A DNA stretch of 36,588 nucleotides from an uncultured Frankiales bacterium (GCA_946479905.1 CAMLIA010000020.1:1-36588), one strand, 5' to 3'. Shown: positions 26,123-34,347, numbered from the stretch's first letter. Made by a program: numbers and translations. Notes: generated by a model not told the origin, from the letters alone.

Positions 26123-26713
26123 CTAGGCGGACACGTTGCGGTCCGCCAGCACCAGCTGCCGGACCTGGACGACGTACAGGATCCCTGCCCAGACGTACAG
26201 CACGCTGCCCCATGTCGCAAATGCCCAGCCGAGCGGGCGGAACACCGTCGACAGCCAGTCATCTCTCCCCGGGAGGGCGGCCAGCAGCATCGGGAAGGCG
26301 TAGAGCAGGTTGAACGTGGCCGCCTTCCCGAGGAAGTGCACAGGCAGCGGTCCGTACCCGTGCCTGCTCAGCAGCGGCAAGGTCGGCAGCAGGGCCAGGT
26401 CACGGCCGACGAGGATCGCGGCCCACCAGAGCGGCAGCCCGTCCCGGACCACGAGAGCCACCAGCGTCGAGGCGATGTACAGCCGGTCCGCCGCCGGATC
26501 CAGCAGCTGGCCGAGCCGGCTGAACTGGTTGAACCGGCGGGCGATCTTGCCGTCGAGGTAGTCGCTGATACCGGCCGCCATCAGCAGCAGGATCGCCCAG
26601 CCGTCCCGGTGCGGACCGAGGACGAGGTACAGGAAGACCGGGACGCCTGCCAGGCGCAGAGCCGACAGCGCGTTCGGAACCGTCCAGATGCGGTCCGTGC
26701 TCGCCGTCGTCAC
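26123..26713 (-). CDS. CDP-alcohol phosphatidyltransferase (PgsA2-like)
   Basis: A 196-residue integral membrane enzyme. It carries the CDP-alcohol phosphotransferase signature DG-x2-AR-x8-G-x3-D-x3-D in the stretch from YLDGKIARRFNQFSRLG to LLDPAADR, between hydrophobic helices (VPVFLYLVLG, WAILLLMAAGISDYL, WAAILVGRDLALLPTLPLL, LLYAFPMLLAALPG, VLYVWAGILYVV). The family joins CDP-diacylglycerol to glycerol-3-phosphate, inositol phosphate or a similar alcohol; the position matches Rv1822 (PgsA2), whose substrate is uncertain. The GTG start at 26713 has TAGGGT 6 nt upstream. Its TAG stop overlaps the ribosome site of the next gene, so the two are probably co-transcribed. Confidence 0.92.
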   Translation of the reverse strand: MTTASTDRIWTVPNALSALRLAGVPVFLYLVLGPHRDGWAILLLMAAGISDYLDGKIARRFNQFSRLGQLLDPAADRLYIASTLVALVVRDGLPLWWAAILVGRDLALLPTLPLLSRHGYGPLPVHFLGKAATFNLLYAFPMLLAALPGRDDWLSTVFRPLGWAFATWGSVLYVWAGILYVVQVRQLVLADRNVSA

Positions 26714-26719
26714 GGACCG

Positions 26720-26725
26720 ACCCTA
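26720..26725 (-). promoter_or_regulatory. Minus-10 element for leaderless pgsA transcript
   Basis: TAGGGT on the minus strand ends 6 nt before the GTG start and no ribosome site is seen. It is the third TAGGGT-N6-start in the window. Confidence 0.45.
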
Positions 26726-26751
26726 GGGCACGAACCGCCGCCGGACATGAC

Positions 26752-26782
26752 GGCGCGAGACACCTTCGAGGTGCCTCGCGCC
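26752..26782 (-). terminator. Strong hairpin downstream of tRNA-Pro
   Basis: GGCGCGAG (26752-26759) pairs with CTCGCGCC (26775-26782) and CACCT with AGGTG around a TCG loop, with one A-C mismatch: 13 base pairs in all. It starts 7 nt past the tRNA 3-prime end on the minus strand. There is no clear U-run, so termination is inferred from stem strength and position. Confidence 0.55.
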
Positions 26783-26788
26783 GAACCG

Positions 26789-26862
<74 letters not shown>

Positions 26863-26875
26863 CGTCCGACACAGG

Positions 26876-27643
26876 CTAGCGGACGAGCAGCCCGCCCTGC
26901 AGGTTCGGCAGCCGGAAGGGCAGCTCGAAGCGTGCGTAGTGGCGCACGGTGATCGACGTCCTGCCCGCAACGACGGCGAAGGGGATCAGGTACACGCGCA
27001 GGTCACCGTCCACCACCGCGAAGACATCGATCTGGTCCGCTGTGTACACGTCGGGAACGCTGCGACCGAGAGCGGCGTCGTAGGTGGAGTGCGTCAGGCA
27101 GCAGACCCACGCACCGTCCTTCGTGCTGCAGGTCGCCTTCACCTGGACTCGGTGCATGGTCCCGTCGGCCTCGGTGAGCAGGTCGTAGACGGCAGGCTCC
27201 AACGGCCAGCAGATGGCGTGACCTGCGAGCATCAGCGCGCTGGCCACGAGCATGGGTGCAGCCGCGGAGAGCCGGTCCCACGACATCTCCTGGTGGAGAC
27301 CGGACCCACGCAGCGTCCTGCCCGCAGTGAGGTGCGAGATGTCGATGCCGAGGGCCGCGCACCGCTTCCGGATGCTCGCTCGCGCGGTGCCCGAGTGCCT
27401 GGCGTAGCCCGCGGCCTCCAGCGCCTCCGGCCAGCTGGACGCGCCCTCGACTGCTGCCCGGATCGTCGCGTCGTCACGGCCGCCGGCCCCGAAGTGGCTG
27501 TAGTCGATCCCGAGGACCTCGCACCACGCCTTGAGCTCGCGACCCGTGCGCGGACTGGTCTTGCCCACCATGCGCAGCACACCGCGCCAGGACCGCGACG
27601 CCGCCACGGCAAGGCGGAGCTGCTCCTCGGTGACCCCGTGCAC
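26876..27643 (-). CDS. Stand-alone homing-endonuclease-like protein: duplicated HTH-type module plus PD-(D/E)XK nuclease domain
   Basis: 255 residues. The N-terminal half contains two similar modules: SWRGVLRMVGK...LGIDYSHF (about 8-51) and SWPEALEAAGY...LGIDISHL (about 61-105), a homeodomain-like pattern found beside HNH and other homing endonucleases. The C-terminal part (about 140-255) resembles the group I intron-associated PD-(D/E)XK endonuclease family (I-Ssp6803I type): WPLEPAVYDL with Asp154, then RVQVKAT with Gln167 and Lys169, CLTHSTYD and YTADQIDVFAVVDGDLRVYLIP. It should bind and cut a specific DNA site. It stops 13 bp before tRNA-Pro, and no intron is visible. The GTG start has GGGAGG 5 nt upstream. 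An imperfect SOS-like box (TCGAAC-ACTA-GGACGA, 27661-27676) lies in its upstream gap. Confidence 0.8.
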   Translation of the reverse strand: MHGVTEEQLRLAVAASRSWRGVLRMVGKTSPRTGRELKAWCEVLGIDYSHFGAGGRDDATIRAAVEGASSWPEALEAAGYARHSGTARASIRKRCAALGIDISHLTAGRTLRGSGLHQEMSWDRLSAAAPMLVASALMLAGHAICWPLEPAVYDLLTEADGTMHRVQVKATCSTKDGAWVCCLTHSTYDAALGRSVPDVYTADQIDVFAVVDGDLRVYLIPFAVVAGRTSITVRHYARFELPFRLPNLQGGLLVR

Positions 27644-27693
27644 CCGACCTCCCTCGTCGTTCGAACACTAGGACGAGGGCCCGACAGTTCGGA

Positions 27694-29034
27694 TCAGGTC
27701 TTCTTCTGCTTCTCCCGGACCTTCACGGCGACCTCGATGGGCGTGCCCTGGAAGCCGAAGTCCTCCCGCAGCCGGCGCTCGATGAAGCGCCGGTAGCCGG
27801 CCTCGAGGAAGCCGCTGGTGAACAGCACGAACCGGGGCGGGCGTACCCCTGCCTGGGTCGCGAACAGCACCTTGGGCTGCTTGCCGGAGCGCACCGGCGG
27901 CGGGGTCTGGGCGACCAGGTCGGAGATCCAGGCGTTGAGCTTGGCCGTCGGGATCCGGGTCTCCCAGCCCTCGAGCGCGGTGTGCAGGTGCTTGGCGATC
28001 TTGTCGGTCGACCGGCCGGTGAGCGCCGAGACGTTGAGCTGCGGCGCCCACTGGACCCGGGCGAGCTCACGATCGATCTCCTTGCCGATCGCGTAGCGTC
28101 GGTCCTCGTCGACGAGGTCCCACTTGTTGAACGCGATGACCAGGGCCCGGCCGGCGTCGACGACCATGCTGATGACGCGCTGGTCCTGCTCGCTGATGGG
28201 CTCGCTCGCGTCGAGCAGCACGATGGCGACCTCGGCGGCGTCGAGTGCGCTCTGGGTCCGCAGGCTGGAGTAGTACTCCGCGCCCGAGGCCTGGTTCACG
28301 CGCCGCCGAAGACCCGCTGTATCGACAAAGCGCCAAGTCTCTCCAGCGATCTCCACGAGGCTGTCGACGGGGTCTCGCGTGGTGCCGGCGACGCTGTCGA
28401 CGAGCACCCGGGCCTCCCCCGACAGCCGGTTGAGCAGGCTCGACTTCCCGACGTTCGGCCGGCCCAGCAGCGCGACGCGGCGAGGCCCGGCCTCTTCCTC
28501 GAACCGCTCCGCCGGCGTCTCCGGGAGCGCCTCGAGGATCGCGTCGAGCAGCTCCCCGGACCCGCGCCCGTGCAGGGCGCTCACGACGTAGGGCTCCCCC
28601 AGCCCGAGGCTCCACAGGTACGCGGCATCGGCCTCGCCACGCTCGTCGTCCACCTTGTTCGCGGCGAGCACCACCGGCTTCTTGGACTTGCGCAGCACCC
28701 GGATGACGGCTTCGTCGGCGTCGGTGGCCCCGACGGTGTTGTCCACGACGAACAGGACCGCGTCGGCCGCGGACACCGCCACCTCCGCCTGCGCGGCCAC
28801 GGCGACCTGCAGGCCCACCGCGTCAGGGTCCCAGCCACCCGTGTCCACGACCGTGAACCGGCGGCCTCGCCAGACCGCGTCGTAGGCCACCCGGTCGCGG
28901 GTCACCCCTGGGACGTCCTCGACCACCGCCTCACGACGGCCGATGATCCGGTTCACCAAAGTCGACTTGCCGACGTTCGGGCGGCCGACGACGGCGAGCA
29001 CCGGCTGGTCCGGGTTCTGACGGGGGTCGCTCAC
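27694..29034 (-). CDS. der: Ribosome biogenesis GTPase Der (EngA)
   Basis: A 446-residue double GTPase required for 50S ribosomal subunit assembly. GTPase domain 1: GRPNVGKST (17-25), GVTRDR, DTGGW and NKVD. GTPase domain 2: [26 protein letters not shown] and NKWD. The C-terminal KH-like domain ends [10 protein letters not shown]. Length is typical for actinobacterial Der. The GTG start overlaps the plsC stop (GTGA); a much longer in-frame reading frame upstream lies in the plsC region and is not coding. It is last gene of the cmk-plsC-der operon. Confidence 0.97.
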   Translation of the reverse strand: MSDPRQNPDQPVLAVVGRPNVGKSTLVNRIIGRREAVVEDVPGVTRDRVAYDAVWRGRRFTVVDTGGWDPDAVGLQVAVAAQAEVAVSAADAVLFVVDNTVGATDADEAVIRVLRKSKKPVVLAANKVDDERGEADAAYLWSLGLGEPYVVSALHGRGSGELLDAILEALPETPAERFEEEAGPRRVALLGRPNVGKSSLLNRLSGEARVLVDSVAGTTRDPVDSLVEIAGETWRFVDTAGLRRRVNQASGAEYYSSLRTQSALDAAEVAIVLLDASEPISEQDQRVISMVVDAGRALVIAFNKWDLVDEDRRYAIGKEIDRELARVQWAPQLNVSALTGRSTDKIAKHLHTALEGWETRIPTAKLNAWISDLVAQTPPPVRSGKQPKVLFATQAGVRPPRFVLFTSGFLEAGYRRFIERRLREDFGFQGTPIEVAVKVREKQKKT

Positions 29035-29834
29035 GCGTCCCTCTCCTGTACGACGGGGAGGCTCGGCTCCAGCTGGGCGTGCAGGTGCGCGAGCAGGGCC
29101 AGCCGCAGCTCCTCCGCGGCCGCCCTCACGGTACGGCGAACGCGCGGGTCCCCCGTCGTGGTCAGCGTCACGGGCGGACCGAACGCGAGCGTGACGGGCG
29201 CCCGCAGCCGGGGCCGCTGACCCTTGGGCATCGCTTCCGCGGTGCCCAGCACGGCGATGGGCACCACCGGGACCCGACTGCGGAGCGCCAACCAGGCCAG
29301 CCCGTCGGACACCGAGTCGAGGACGCCGGCGCCGCGCGTGCCCTCCGGGAACACCCCCATGGCGCCGCCCGTCTCGAGGACCGACAGCGCGGTGCGGAGC
29401 GCAGTGCGATCCGGCCGACCCCGGTGCACCGGGACCTGACCGAGCCACCCCAGAGCTCGGGCCAGGGGGCCCACGAACAGCTCGGACTTGGCCAGGAAGA
29501 TGGCCTGGCGAGGGCAGAACGCCCAGACAAGCGGTCCGTCCAGGAAGCCGGTGTGGTTGCCGGCGAGCAGCACGGCGCCCGTCGGGGGCACGTTCTCGAC
29601 GCCCAGCACCCGCATGCGGAACGCCGAGCGGAACAGCAGTCGCCCGAACGGCCGGAGGACCAGGACCAGCCAGGGCTTCGCCGTGCCGGTCGCGAGCCGC
29701 CACTCCCCGGAGGGCAGGTCGTGCGCAGCGCCGCTCCCCGCCGGCGGTCCGGCCCCGAAGCCAGGCCGGGGTGAGGAACGGGGTGGGGAACCGGGTGAGG
29801 AACCGGTCGGGGAGTCGGTCGAGGAGTCGGTCAC
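29031..29834 (-). CDS. 1-acylglycerol-3-phosphate O-acyltransferase (PlsC family)
   Basis: 267 residues. The acyltransferase motifs are NHTGFLDG (NHx4D), FPEGTRG, and the [11 protein letters not shown] block; they are the catalytic and glycerol-phosphate-binding elements of PlsC enzymes that make phosphatidic acid. A Ser/Pro-rich N-terminal tail of about 40 residues ([19 protein letters not shown]) precedes the domain and is encoded by a repetitive stretch. The GTG start overlaps the cmk stop (GTGA) and the end overlaps der (GTGA), so cmk-plsC-der is one tightly coupled operon, as in other actinobacteria. Membrane-associated; no predicted signal peptide. Confidence 0.93.
   Translation of the reverse strand: MTDSSTDSPTGSSPGSPPRSSPRPGFGAGPPAGSGAAHDLPSGEWRLATGTAKPWLVLVLRPFGRLLFRSAFRMRVLGVENVPPTGAVLLAGNHTGFLDGPLVWAFCPRQAIFLAKSELFVGPLARALGWLGQVPVHRGRPDRTALRTALSVLETGGAMGVFPEGTRGAGVLDSVSDGLAWLALRSRVPVVPIAVLGTAEAMPKGQRPRLRAPVTLAFGPPVTLTTTGDPRVRRTVRAAAEELRLALLAHLHAQLEPSLPVVQERDA
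29760..29834. repeat. Imperfect short repeats encoding the PlsC N-terminal tail
   Basis: Related units of GGTGAGGAACC and GGTGGGGAACC (29768-29808), then GGGGAGTCGGTC and GAGGAGTCGGTC (29811-29834), follow each other. They encode the Ser/Pro-rich tail and are open in other frames, a typical slippage-prone low-complexity stretch. Confidence 0.5.
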
Positions 29835-30562
29835 GGCGACCCGTCCTGCAGACCTGCCGCGTCGACGAACCCGACAACGGCTTCGACCACCTGGTCCAGA
29901 GTGAGATCAGAAGTATCCAGGTAAATGGCACCTGTAGACGCTTGAAGCTTGTTCGTCTGGTTGTCGCGAGCGTCTCGGGCCAGGATCTCGCTCTGCGTCT
30001 GGCGCGCCGGGGCAGCGGTCTCCGCCGACCGCCTGGCCGCGCGCACCTCAGGGCGGGCGTCGAGGTAGACCTTCACCGCCGCTTCCGGCGCCACGACGGT
30101 CGCGATGTCCCGGCCCTCCACCACCGCACCGGCGGTCCCCATCAGCGTGCGCTGCAGGTCCACCAGGACGGCTCGCACCTCGGGGTGCGAGCTCACCGCG
30201 CTGACGGCGGCTGTCACCGCCGGCTCCCGGATGGCCCGACTGACGTCCTGGCCGTCCAGCCGGACCGCCGAGCTCTCCGGGTCGGTGGACAGCTCCACCC
30301 GGGCGGCCCGGGCAGCCGCCGCACAGGCGAGGGGGTCCTCCGGGTCGGCGCCGGCTCGGAGCACGGCCAGGGTCACGGCACGGTAGGTGGCCCCGGTGTC
30401 GACGAACCGCCAACCCAGTCGGCGCGCGGCCAGCCGCGCCACCGTGCTCTTGCCGGTGCCCGCCGGACCGTCGAGCGCGACGACGCGGACCAGCTCCTCG
30501 GGCCGCGGAGGCAGCGGCGTGCTGCGCGGTGCGGGACCGGCCGCACGCTCCATTGCCGTCAC
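29831..30562 (-). CDS. cmk: Cytidylate kinase
   Basis: 243 residues. It phosphorylates CMP/dCMP with ATP. The P-loop is [54 protein letters not shown] and [13 protein letters not shown] hold the nucleotide- and Mg-binding residues. The C-terminus has [16 protein letters not shown] 20-residue Pro-rich N-terminus precedes the P-loop. GTG at 30562 is preceded by GAGGAA; ATG at 30553 is a close alternative. First gene of the cmk-plsC-der operon; a TAGGCT hexamer at 30637-30632 (minus strand) may be its minus-10 box. Confidence 0.95.
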   Translation of the reverse strand: MTAMERAAGPAPRSTPLPPRPEELVRVVALDGPAGTGKSTVARLAARRLGWRFVDTGATYRAVTLAVLRAGADPEDPLACAAAARAARVELSTDPESSAVRLDGQDVSRAIREPAVTAAVSAVSSHPEVRAVLVDLQRTLMGTAGAVVEGRDIATVVAPEAAVKVYLDARPEVRAARRSAETAAPARQTQSEILARDARDNQTNKLQASTGAIYLDTSDLTLDQVVEAVVGFVDAAGLQDGSP

Positions 30563-30712
30563 CGCACCCGTTCCTCAGCGTGTCTCCCGGACGAGGTCAG
30601 GCCCGCCGGGGGTCGCGTGTGCGACGGCCGCAGCCTAGCCGGGAACGCCATGGCAGACCGCCCCTCGGAAGGTGGCACTGGGTGCTTCCTTGCCCACGTC
30701 GCACCTCGCTGT

Positions 30713-30726
30713 TTGTCGACTTACCG
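30713..30726. repeat. TTGTCGACTTACCG element, copy 1
   Basis: A 14-bp sequence in the cmk-tyrA gap, exactly repeated at 32460-32473. Related shorter copies are at 32385-32399 and 32546-32558, and the core TTGTCGACAA is at 30765-30774. Its AT-rich flank differs from the general composition. Function unknown. Confidence 0.5.
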
Positions 30727-30761
30727 ATCAGCCTGAGCGTGCGGTGCACGTGGCGGCGAGG

Positions 30762-30778
30762 GCTTTGTCGACAAGCCG
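30762..30778 (-). terminator. Palindromic hairpin after tyrA
   Basis: Eleven bp past the tyrA stop on the minus strand lies GGCTTGTCGACAAAGCC, a palindrome-based hairpin with arms GGCTT/AAGCC. A U-run is missing. It contains TTGTCGAC, the core of the repeated element, so it may instead be a protein-binding site. Confidence 0.4.
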
Positions 30779-30788
30779 TTAAACAGTC

Positions 30789-31901
30789 TCAGGTGTCGGT
30801 CGGCACCAGCCAGCCGCGTGCCCGCAGGCCTTCGGCCAGCCGCGCGACCTGCGGGACGGCGACGAGGAGCTCGATGACCCCGGTGGGGCGTCCGGGCACG
30901 TGGTCGACGTGCACGTCCTCGACGTTGACGCCCAGTGCCCCGGCGTCCGTGAGCAGCTTGGCGAGCCGACCGGGCTCGTCGGAGACCGTCACCCGCAACG
31001 GCGCGAACGCGGCCGAGCGCACCCCCCGCTTCACGGGCAGCAGTGCGCGGCCGGCGTTCCCCTCGCGCAGCAGCTGCCGGATGACGGCGTTGTCGCGGGC
31101 CGCCTCCGACGCGCTCGGTGCCGCCCCCAGGTCAGCAAGGGCGTCCGCCGCCGCGCCGAGGGATCGTGCCAGCTCGGCCAGCACGGGAGCCACCTGGCCG
31201 GCGTTGAGCTCCAGGATCTGCTCCCAGAGCTCCGGGTCGCTGGCAGCGAGACGGGTGGTGTCCACCACTCCCGGACCGGCGAGCCGCAGCGCCCCCGCGT
31301 CGGCGTCCGTGGCTCCCACGGCACGAGCGACCACGGCGGCGAGTGCGCTCGAGGCCAGCTGCGGCAGGTGGCTGAGCACCGCGACCGCGGCGTCGTGGGC
31401 GGCGGGCGCGAGCTCGACGACGTCGGCGCCACAGGCACCGATGAGGGCTCGCACGTCCTCACACGCCTGAGCGCTGGACCCGGCACCAGCGCACAGGGCC
31501 CAGGGTCGTCCGACGAACAGATCGGCGGACGCCGCCCCCGGTCCCGACCTCTCTCGGCCTGCCAGCGGATGGCCGCCGACGACTCGTGACGGATCCGGAC
31601 TCAGGGACTCGACCTCGTGCTGAACCTGAGACTGGACCGAACTGACGTGTGTATAGGTGCGAGCGACATCCAGTCTTTGAAGTTCAGTCAACACAGCCGC
31701 TGTGGTGCGTGGCGGAACGGCGATCAGGGCTGTCGTGACGTCTTCGTCGAGTTCCCAGGGCCGTCCCGCGCCTCGACGTACCGCTTCGCCGACGACCGAA
31801 GGCCTCTCGTCGGCCAGGACGACGTCCCAGCCGGCCTGGCGCACCGCCAAGCCGACGCTGGCCCCGATCAGGCCGCAGCCCACGATGAGCAGGTCTGCCA
31901 T
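30789..31901 (-). CDS. tyrA: Prephenate dehydrogenase with C-terminal ACT domain
   Basis: 370 residues. It oxidises prephenate with NAD(P)+ to 4-hydroxyphenylpyruvate for tyrosine. The Rossmann part is MADLLIVGCGLIGASVGLA, then VSSVQSQVQHEVE, VGGHPLAGRERSG (catalytic His), AVLSHLPQLASSALAAV, and a helical dimerisation domain. The C-terminus (about 295-370) is an ACT-type sensory domain (LRVTVSDEPGRLAKLLTDAG, VNVEDVHVDHVPGRPTG) likely giving tyrosine feedback. ATG at 31901 overlaps the aroH stop by 1 bp (TGATG), so chorismate mutase and this enzyme are made together. An upstream in-frame extension is not supported. Confidence 0.95.
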   Translation of the reverse strand: MADLLIVGCGLIGASVGLAVRQAGWDVVLADERPSVVGEAVRRGAGRPWELDEDVTTALIAVPPRTTAAVLTELQRLDVARTYTHVSSVQSQVQHEVESLSPDPSRVVGGHPLAGRERSGPGAASADLFVGRPWALCAGAGSSAQACEDVRALIGACGADVVELAPAAHDAAVAVLSHLPQLASSALAAVVARAVGATDADAGALRLAGPGVVDTTRLAASDPELWEQILELNAGQVAPVLAELARSLGAAADALADLGAAPSASEAARDNAVIRQLLREGNAGRALLPVKRGVRSAAFAPLRVTVSDEPGRLAKLLTDAGALGVNVEDVHVDHVPGRPTGVIELLVAVPQVARLAEGLRARGWLVPTDT

Positions 31902-32263
31902 CAGGTCGGCAGGTCGGTGCGCAGCTGCGCGGCGCCCCGCAGGTAGACGTGTCGCAGCTCGCTCCGGGGGCGCTCTGTCTCCACGTGGGCAAGCAGCCGC
32001 AGGACTCTGGGCATGGCTCCCGGCACGTCGATCTCGCTCGCGCACAGCAACGGGACGTCGGTGATCCCCATCTGCCGGGCGGCGTACGCGGGGAACTCCG
32101 CGCGCAGATCGGGCGTGGCGGTGAACACGACGGAGATGAGGTCCTCGGGTGCCAGCGCGTTGCGCTCCAGGACGGCAGTGAGGAGCTCCGTCGTGGCGCT
32201 GAGGATCTCGTCGCGAGCGTCGACGTCCACCTGGATCGCCCCCCGCAACGCCCGCACCGCCAC
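31901..32263 (-). CDS. aroH: Chorismate mutase, AroH type
   Basis: 120 residues. It converts chorismate to prephenate, the substrate of the next gene product. The AroH fold signatures are AVRALRGAIQVDVDARDEIL, LAPEDLISVVFTATPDL, FPAYAARQM, VPLLCASEIDVPGAMPRVLRLL and RPRSELRHVYLRGAAQLR, with catalytic Arg and Glu in the expected places. GTG at 32263 is chosen: GGAAGGGG precedes it, homologues begin (M)AVRA, and TAGGGT at 32297-32292 supplies a promoter inside the longer reading frame that starts at 32302. Co-transcribed with tyrA. Confidence 0.93.
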   Translation of the reverse strand: MAVRALRGAIQVDVDARDEILSATTELLTAVLERNALAPEDLISVVFTATPDLRAEFPAYAARQMGITDVPLLCASEIDVPGAMPRVLRLLAHVETERPRSELRHVYLRGAAQLRTDLPT

Positions 32264-32291
32264 GCCTGCCCCTTCCGCTTCGAGTCGGGTC

Positions 32292-32297
32292 ACCCTA
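32292..32297 (-). promoter_or_regulatory. Minus-10 element of aroH-tyrA
   Basis: TAGGGT on the minus strand would start transcription near 32285, leaving a short leader with GGAAGGGG before GTG 32263. No clear minus-35. Confidence 0.4.
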
Positions 32298-32384
32298 TCC
32301 ACCTGGCGCCAAGGAGCGGAAGCGCTACAACGGTGTGTTGGCGAAGCGCTCTGCGCATTTCTCTGTTGGCCGATAAGTTTCTTT

Positions 32385-32399
32385 CTCGACTTACTTGTC
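32385..32399. repeat. TCGACTTAC element, partial copy
   Basis: TCTCGACTTACTTGT resembles the TTGTCGACTTACCG element (TCGACTTAC identical) and is followed by CTAGTGAG. Low information on its own. Confidence 0.4.
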
Positions 32400-32459
32400 T
32401 AGTGAGAAGCCTCTTCAACGCCAGTGGCGCATGTCCGGCCACCCGGCCACTGCACCGAC

Positions 32460-32473
32460 TTGTCGACTTACCG
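32460..32473. repeat. TTGTCGACTTACCG element, copy 2
   Basis: Exact 14-bp match to 30713-30726; both copies lie in gaps flanking aroH-tyrA. Confidence 0.5.
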
Positions 32474-32545
32474 CAGCGCTATGTCGTTCATGCAGAGCCT
32501 CCCAGTCGCCAACCCGTCGACCACCCACGTGCACCGTCTTAGTCA

Positions 32546-32558
32546 TGAGTCGACAAGT
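32546..32558. repeat. TTGTCGACTTACCG-like element, inverted partial copy
   Basis: TGAGTCGACAAGT, reverse complement ACTTGTCGACTCA, matches the copy at 32460 over ACTTGTCGACT. GGTAAGTC (32576-32583) repeats the GACTTACC half in the same inverted direction 17 bp further on. Confidence 0.4.
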
Positions 32559-32953
32559 GGCTATCGCGAGGTAGGGGTAAGTCACGTTCCAGACTCCTCA
32601 CCTTGCCCGCAAGACGGCCTGTCGGGAGGTCGCCGCCGAACCAGCCAGTGCGGCCCTCCGCTCACAGCCCCCTGCGGGATCGCGGCGAGGGGGTGCGGCT
32701 GCCGTGCGCCGGCAGCCGGCCGTCGTCCGCTGACGCGCGGGAACCGGTCAGCAGGCCGCCGGCAGCGGCCCGTGCCGGCCCGTCCCTGAGCTCGTCTCGC
32801 CGCAGACCGAGGCGTCGGGCAGCCCTCCCGCGATGCCTACCCTGCGCCAGGGCGGCAGCAGCCGCGGTCGGGGTTCGTGCGCTGGGACGCCCTCGGCGGG
32901 CAGCAAGGCCCCGCGCACCTCCCTGCCCGCAGCGCCGACCTGCCGGGGCTGGT

Positions 32954-32970
32954 GGCCTCCGCTAGAGGCC
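32954..32970 (-). terminator. Hairpin over the rluB stop codon
   Basis: GGCCTC-CGCTA-GAGGCC is a perfect 6-bp stem that includes the rluB TAG stop in its loop. No T-run follows. Weak terminator candidate. Confidence 0.35.
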
Positions 32971-33693
32971 GACGATCGCGTAGAGCGACGCGACCTCCTG
33001 CGGCGAGAGCTGCCGCAGCTTCCCGGCCCGTTGCGAGCCCAGCTGGACGGGACCGATCGCGGTCCGCACCAGCGACTGCACGGGGTGCCCCACCTCGGCG
33101 AGCAGCCGGCGGACGACGTGCTTGCGGCCCTCGTGCAGCACGACCTCGACGAGCACCTTGTTCGCGGCGCTGTCGATCAGTCGGAAGCTGTCCACCTTGA
33201 CCGGGCCGTCCTCCAGCAGCACCCCCGCGCGCAGCCGCTTGCCCACGTCGCGCTGGACAGGGCCGATCACCTGCGCGAGGTAGGTCTTCGGGACCGCGTA
33301 GGACGGGTGCGACAGCCGGTGCGCCAGCTCACCGTCGTTGGTGAGCAGCAGCAGCCCCTCGGTGTCCGCGTCCAGCCGGCCGACGTGGAAGAGCCGCTCT
33401 CGGCGGTCCGCGACGAGGTCGCCGACCGTCGGCCGCCCTTCGGCGTCGGACATGGCGGAGACCATCCCCTTCGGCTTGTTGAGCGCGAGGTACACGCGGT
33501 TGCTGGCCGTGGTCACCCGCATCCCGTCGACGTGGACGACCACCGACTCGGGGTCGACGCGGCGGCCCTGCTCGCGGACCACCTCGCCGTCGACGCTCAC
33601 GCGACCGGCCTCGATCAGCTCCTCGCACGCACGGCGCGACCCCACTCCTGCCGCCGCGAGGACCTTCTGCAACCGGATACCTTCATCTGACAT
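32962..33693 (-). CDS. rluB: 23S rRNA pseudouridine synthase, RluB/RsuA family
   Basis: 243 residues. An N-terminal S4 RNA-binding domain (IRLQKVLAAAGVGSRRACEELIEAGRV) is followed by a RsuA-type catalytic domain with VGRLDADTEGLLLLTNDG (catalytic Asp), LNKPKGMVS, KTYLAQVIG and EGRKHVVRRLLAEVGHPV. It isomerises a uridine of large-subunit rRNA; the RluB subgroup is inferred from the scpA-scpB-rluB context (Rv1711). ATG at 33693 lies 9 bp after the scpB stop, so it is the last gene of the parA-scpAB operon. Confidence 0.93.
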   Translation of the reverse strand: MSDEGIRLQKVLAAAGVGSRRACEELIEAGRVSVDGEVVREQGRRVDPESVVVHVDGMRVTTASNRVYLALNKPKGMVSAMSDAEGRPTVGDLVADRRERLFHVGRLDADTEGLLLLTNDGELAHRLSHPSYAVPKTYLAQVIGPVQRDVGKRLRAGVLLEDGPVKVDSFRLIDSAANKVLVEVVLHEGRKHVVRRLLAEVGHPVQSLVRTAIGPVQLGSQRAGKLRQLSPQEVASLYAIVGL

Positions 33694-33702
33694 GTCTCGA
33701 CC

Positions 33703-34347
33703 TCACATTGAGGACGAGTCAGAAGTGACATCATCCAGCTCGGGAAGAAGGGGAGCAAGCGAAGGAAGCTCATCCAGGGACTGGAGGCCGAGTCGCTCCA
33801 GCAGGTAGTTCGTGGTGCGGTACCGGGTGGCCCCCGTCTCCTCGTCGGGCCCTGCCTCGGTCACGAGACCCCGGGCCAGCAGGGTGCGCACCACTCCGTC
33901 GACGTTCACGCCCCGCACGGCGCTCACCCGCTGCCGGGTCACCGGCTGCCGGTAGGCGATGACCGCGAGCGTCTCCAGCGCCGCCTGCGTCAGCCTGGCC
34001 TGCTGCCCGTCCAGGACGAAGCGCTCCACGTACGGAGCGCAGTCCGGACGGGTGTAGAGCCGCCAGCCCCCGGCGACCTGGCGCAGCTCGAACCCCCGGC
34101 CGGACTCGGCGTAGTCGCGGGCCAGCGCGGTGAGCACCTCCTCCACCTCGCCGGTGGGCCGTTCGACGACCTGCGCCAGCGTCACCGCGGGCACCGGCTC
34201 GTCGGTCACCAGCAGCACCGCCTCCAGGGCGGCCGGCAGCGGGGGCAGCTCCTCCGGGAGCACACCGGGGGCGCGGGAGGCCGGCTCGTCGGACGCCTCC
34301 ACCGGGGGCTCGTCCTCGAGCTGCTCGTCTCCGAGGTCGTCGGTCAC
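33703..34347 (-). CDS. scpB: Segregation and condensation protein B
   Basis: A 214-residue kleisin-associated winged-helix protein of the SMC-ScpAB condensin. Two winged helices are visible: LPALEAVLLVTDEPVPAV to the ELRQVAGGWRLYTRPD segment, and LTQAALETLAVIAYRQPVTRQRVSAVRGVNVDGVVRTLL to TGATRYRTTNYLLERLGL. The N-terminal 35 residues are acidic and disordered. The GTG start overlaps the scpA stop (GTGA). The partner SMC is encoded elsewhere. Confidence 0.94.
   Translation of the reverse strand: MTDDLGDEQLEDEPPVEASDEPASRAPGVLPEELPPLPAALEAVLLVTDEPVPAVTLAQVVERPTGEVEEVLTALARDYAESGRGFELRQVAGGWRLYTRPDCAPYVERFVLDGQQARLTQAALETLAVIAYRQPVTRQRVSAVRGVNVDGVVRTLLARGLVTEAGPDEETGATRYRTTNYLLERLGLQSLDELPSLAPLLPELDDVTSDSSSM

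Larger units (their letters stand above)
32303..32953. other. 650-bp intergenic region without recognisable genes
   Basis: Between aroH and rluB no reading frame has convincing codon usage or homology. The half near aroH (32330-32600) is unusually AT-rich for this chromosome and holds at least three TCGACTTAC/TTGTCGAC elements plus GGTAAGTC at 32576-32583 (reverse complement GACTTACC). The half near rluB is GC-rich with many small inverted repeats but no RNA family I recognise. It may be a decayed gene, a small-RNA locus or a regulatory region. Confidence 0.5.

Noticed and set aside
27661..27676. LexA/SOS box upstream of the endonuclease gene
   Set aside because: Only one half-site is perfect (TCGAAC); the other (GGACGA) has two mismatches to GTTCGA. 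Kept only as a remark.
29035..29931. N-terminal extension of Der by about 300 residues
   Set aside because: Lies entirely over plsC; Arg/Pro-rich nonsense, while GTG at 29034 gives a normal Der.
32366..32399. Second dif-like site (TTGGCCGATAAG)
   Set aside because: Only part of the left arm matches; the right arm ACATTATGTCAAGT is missing.
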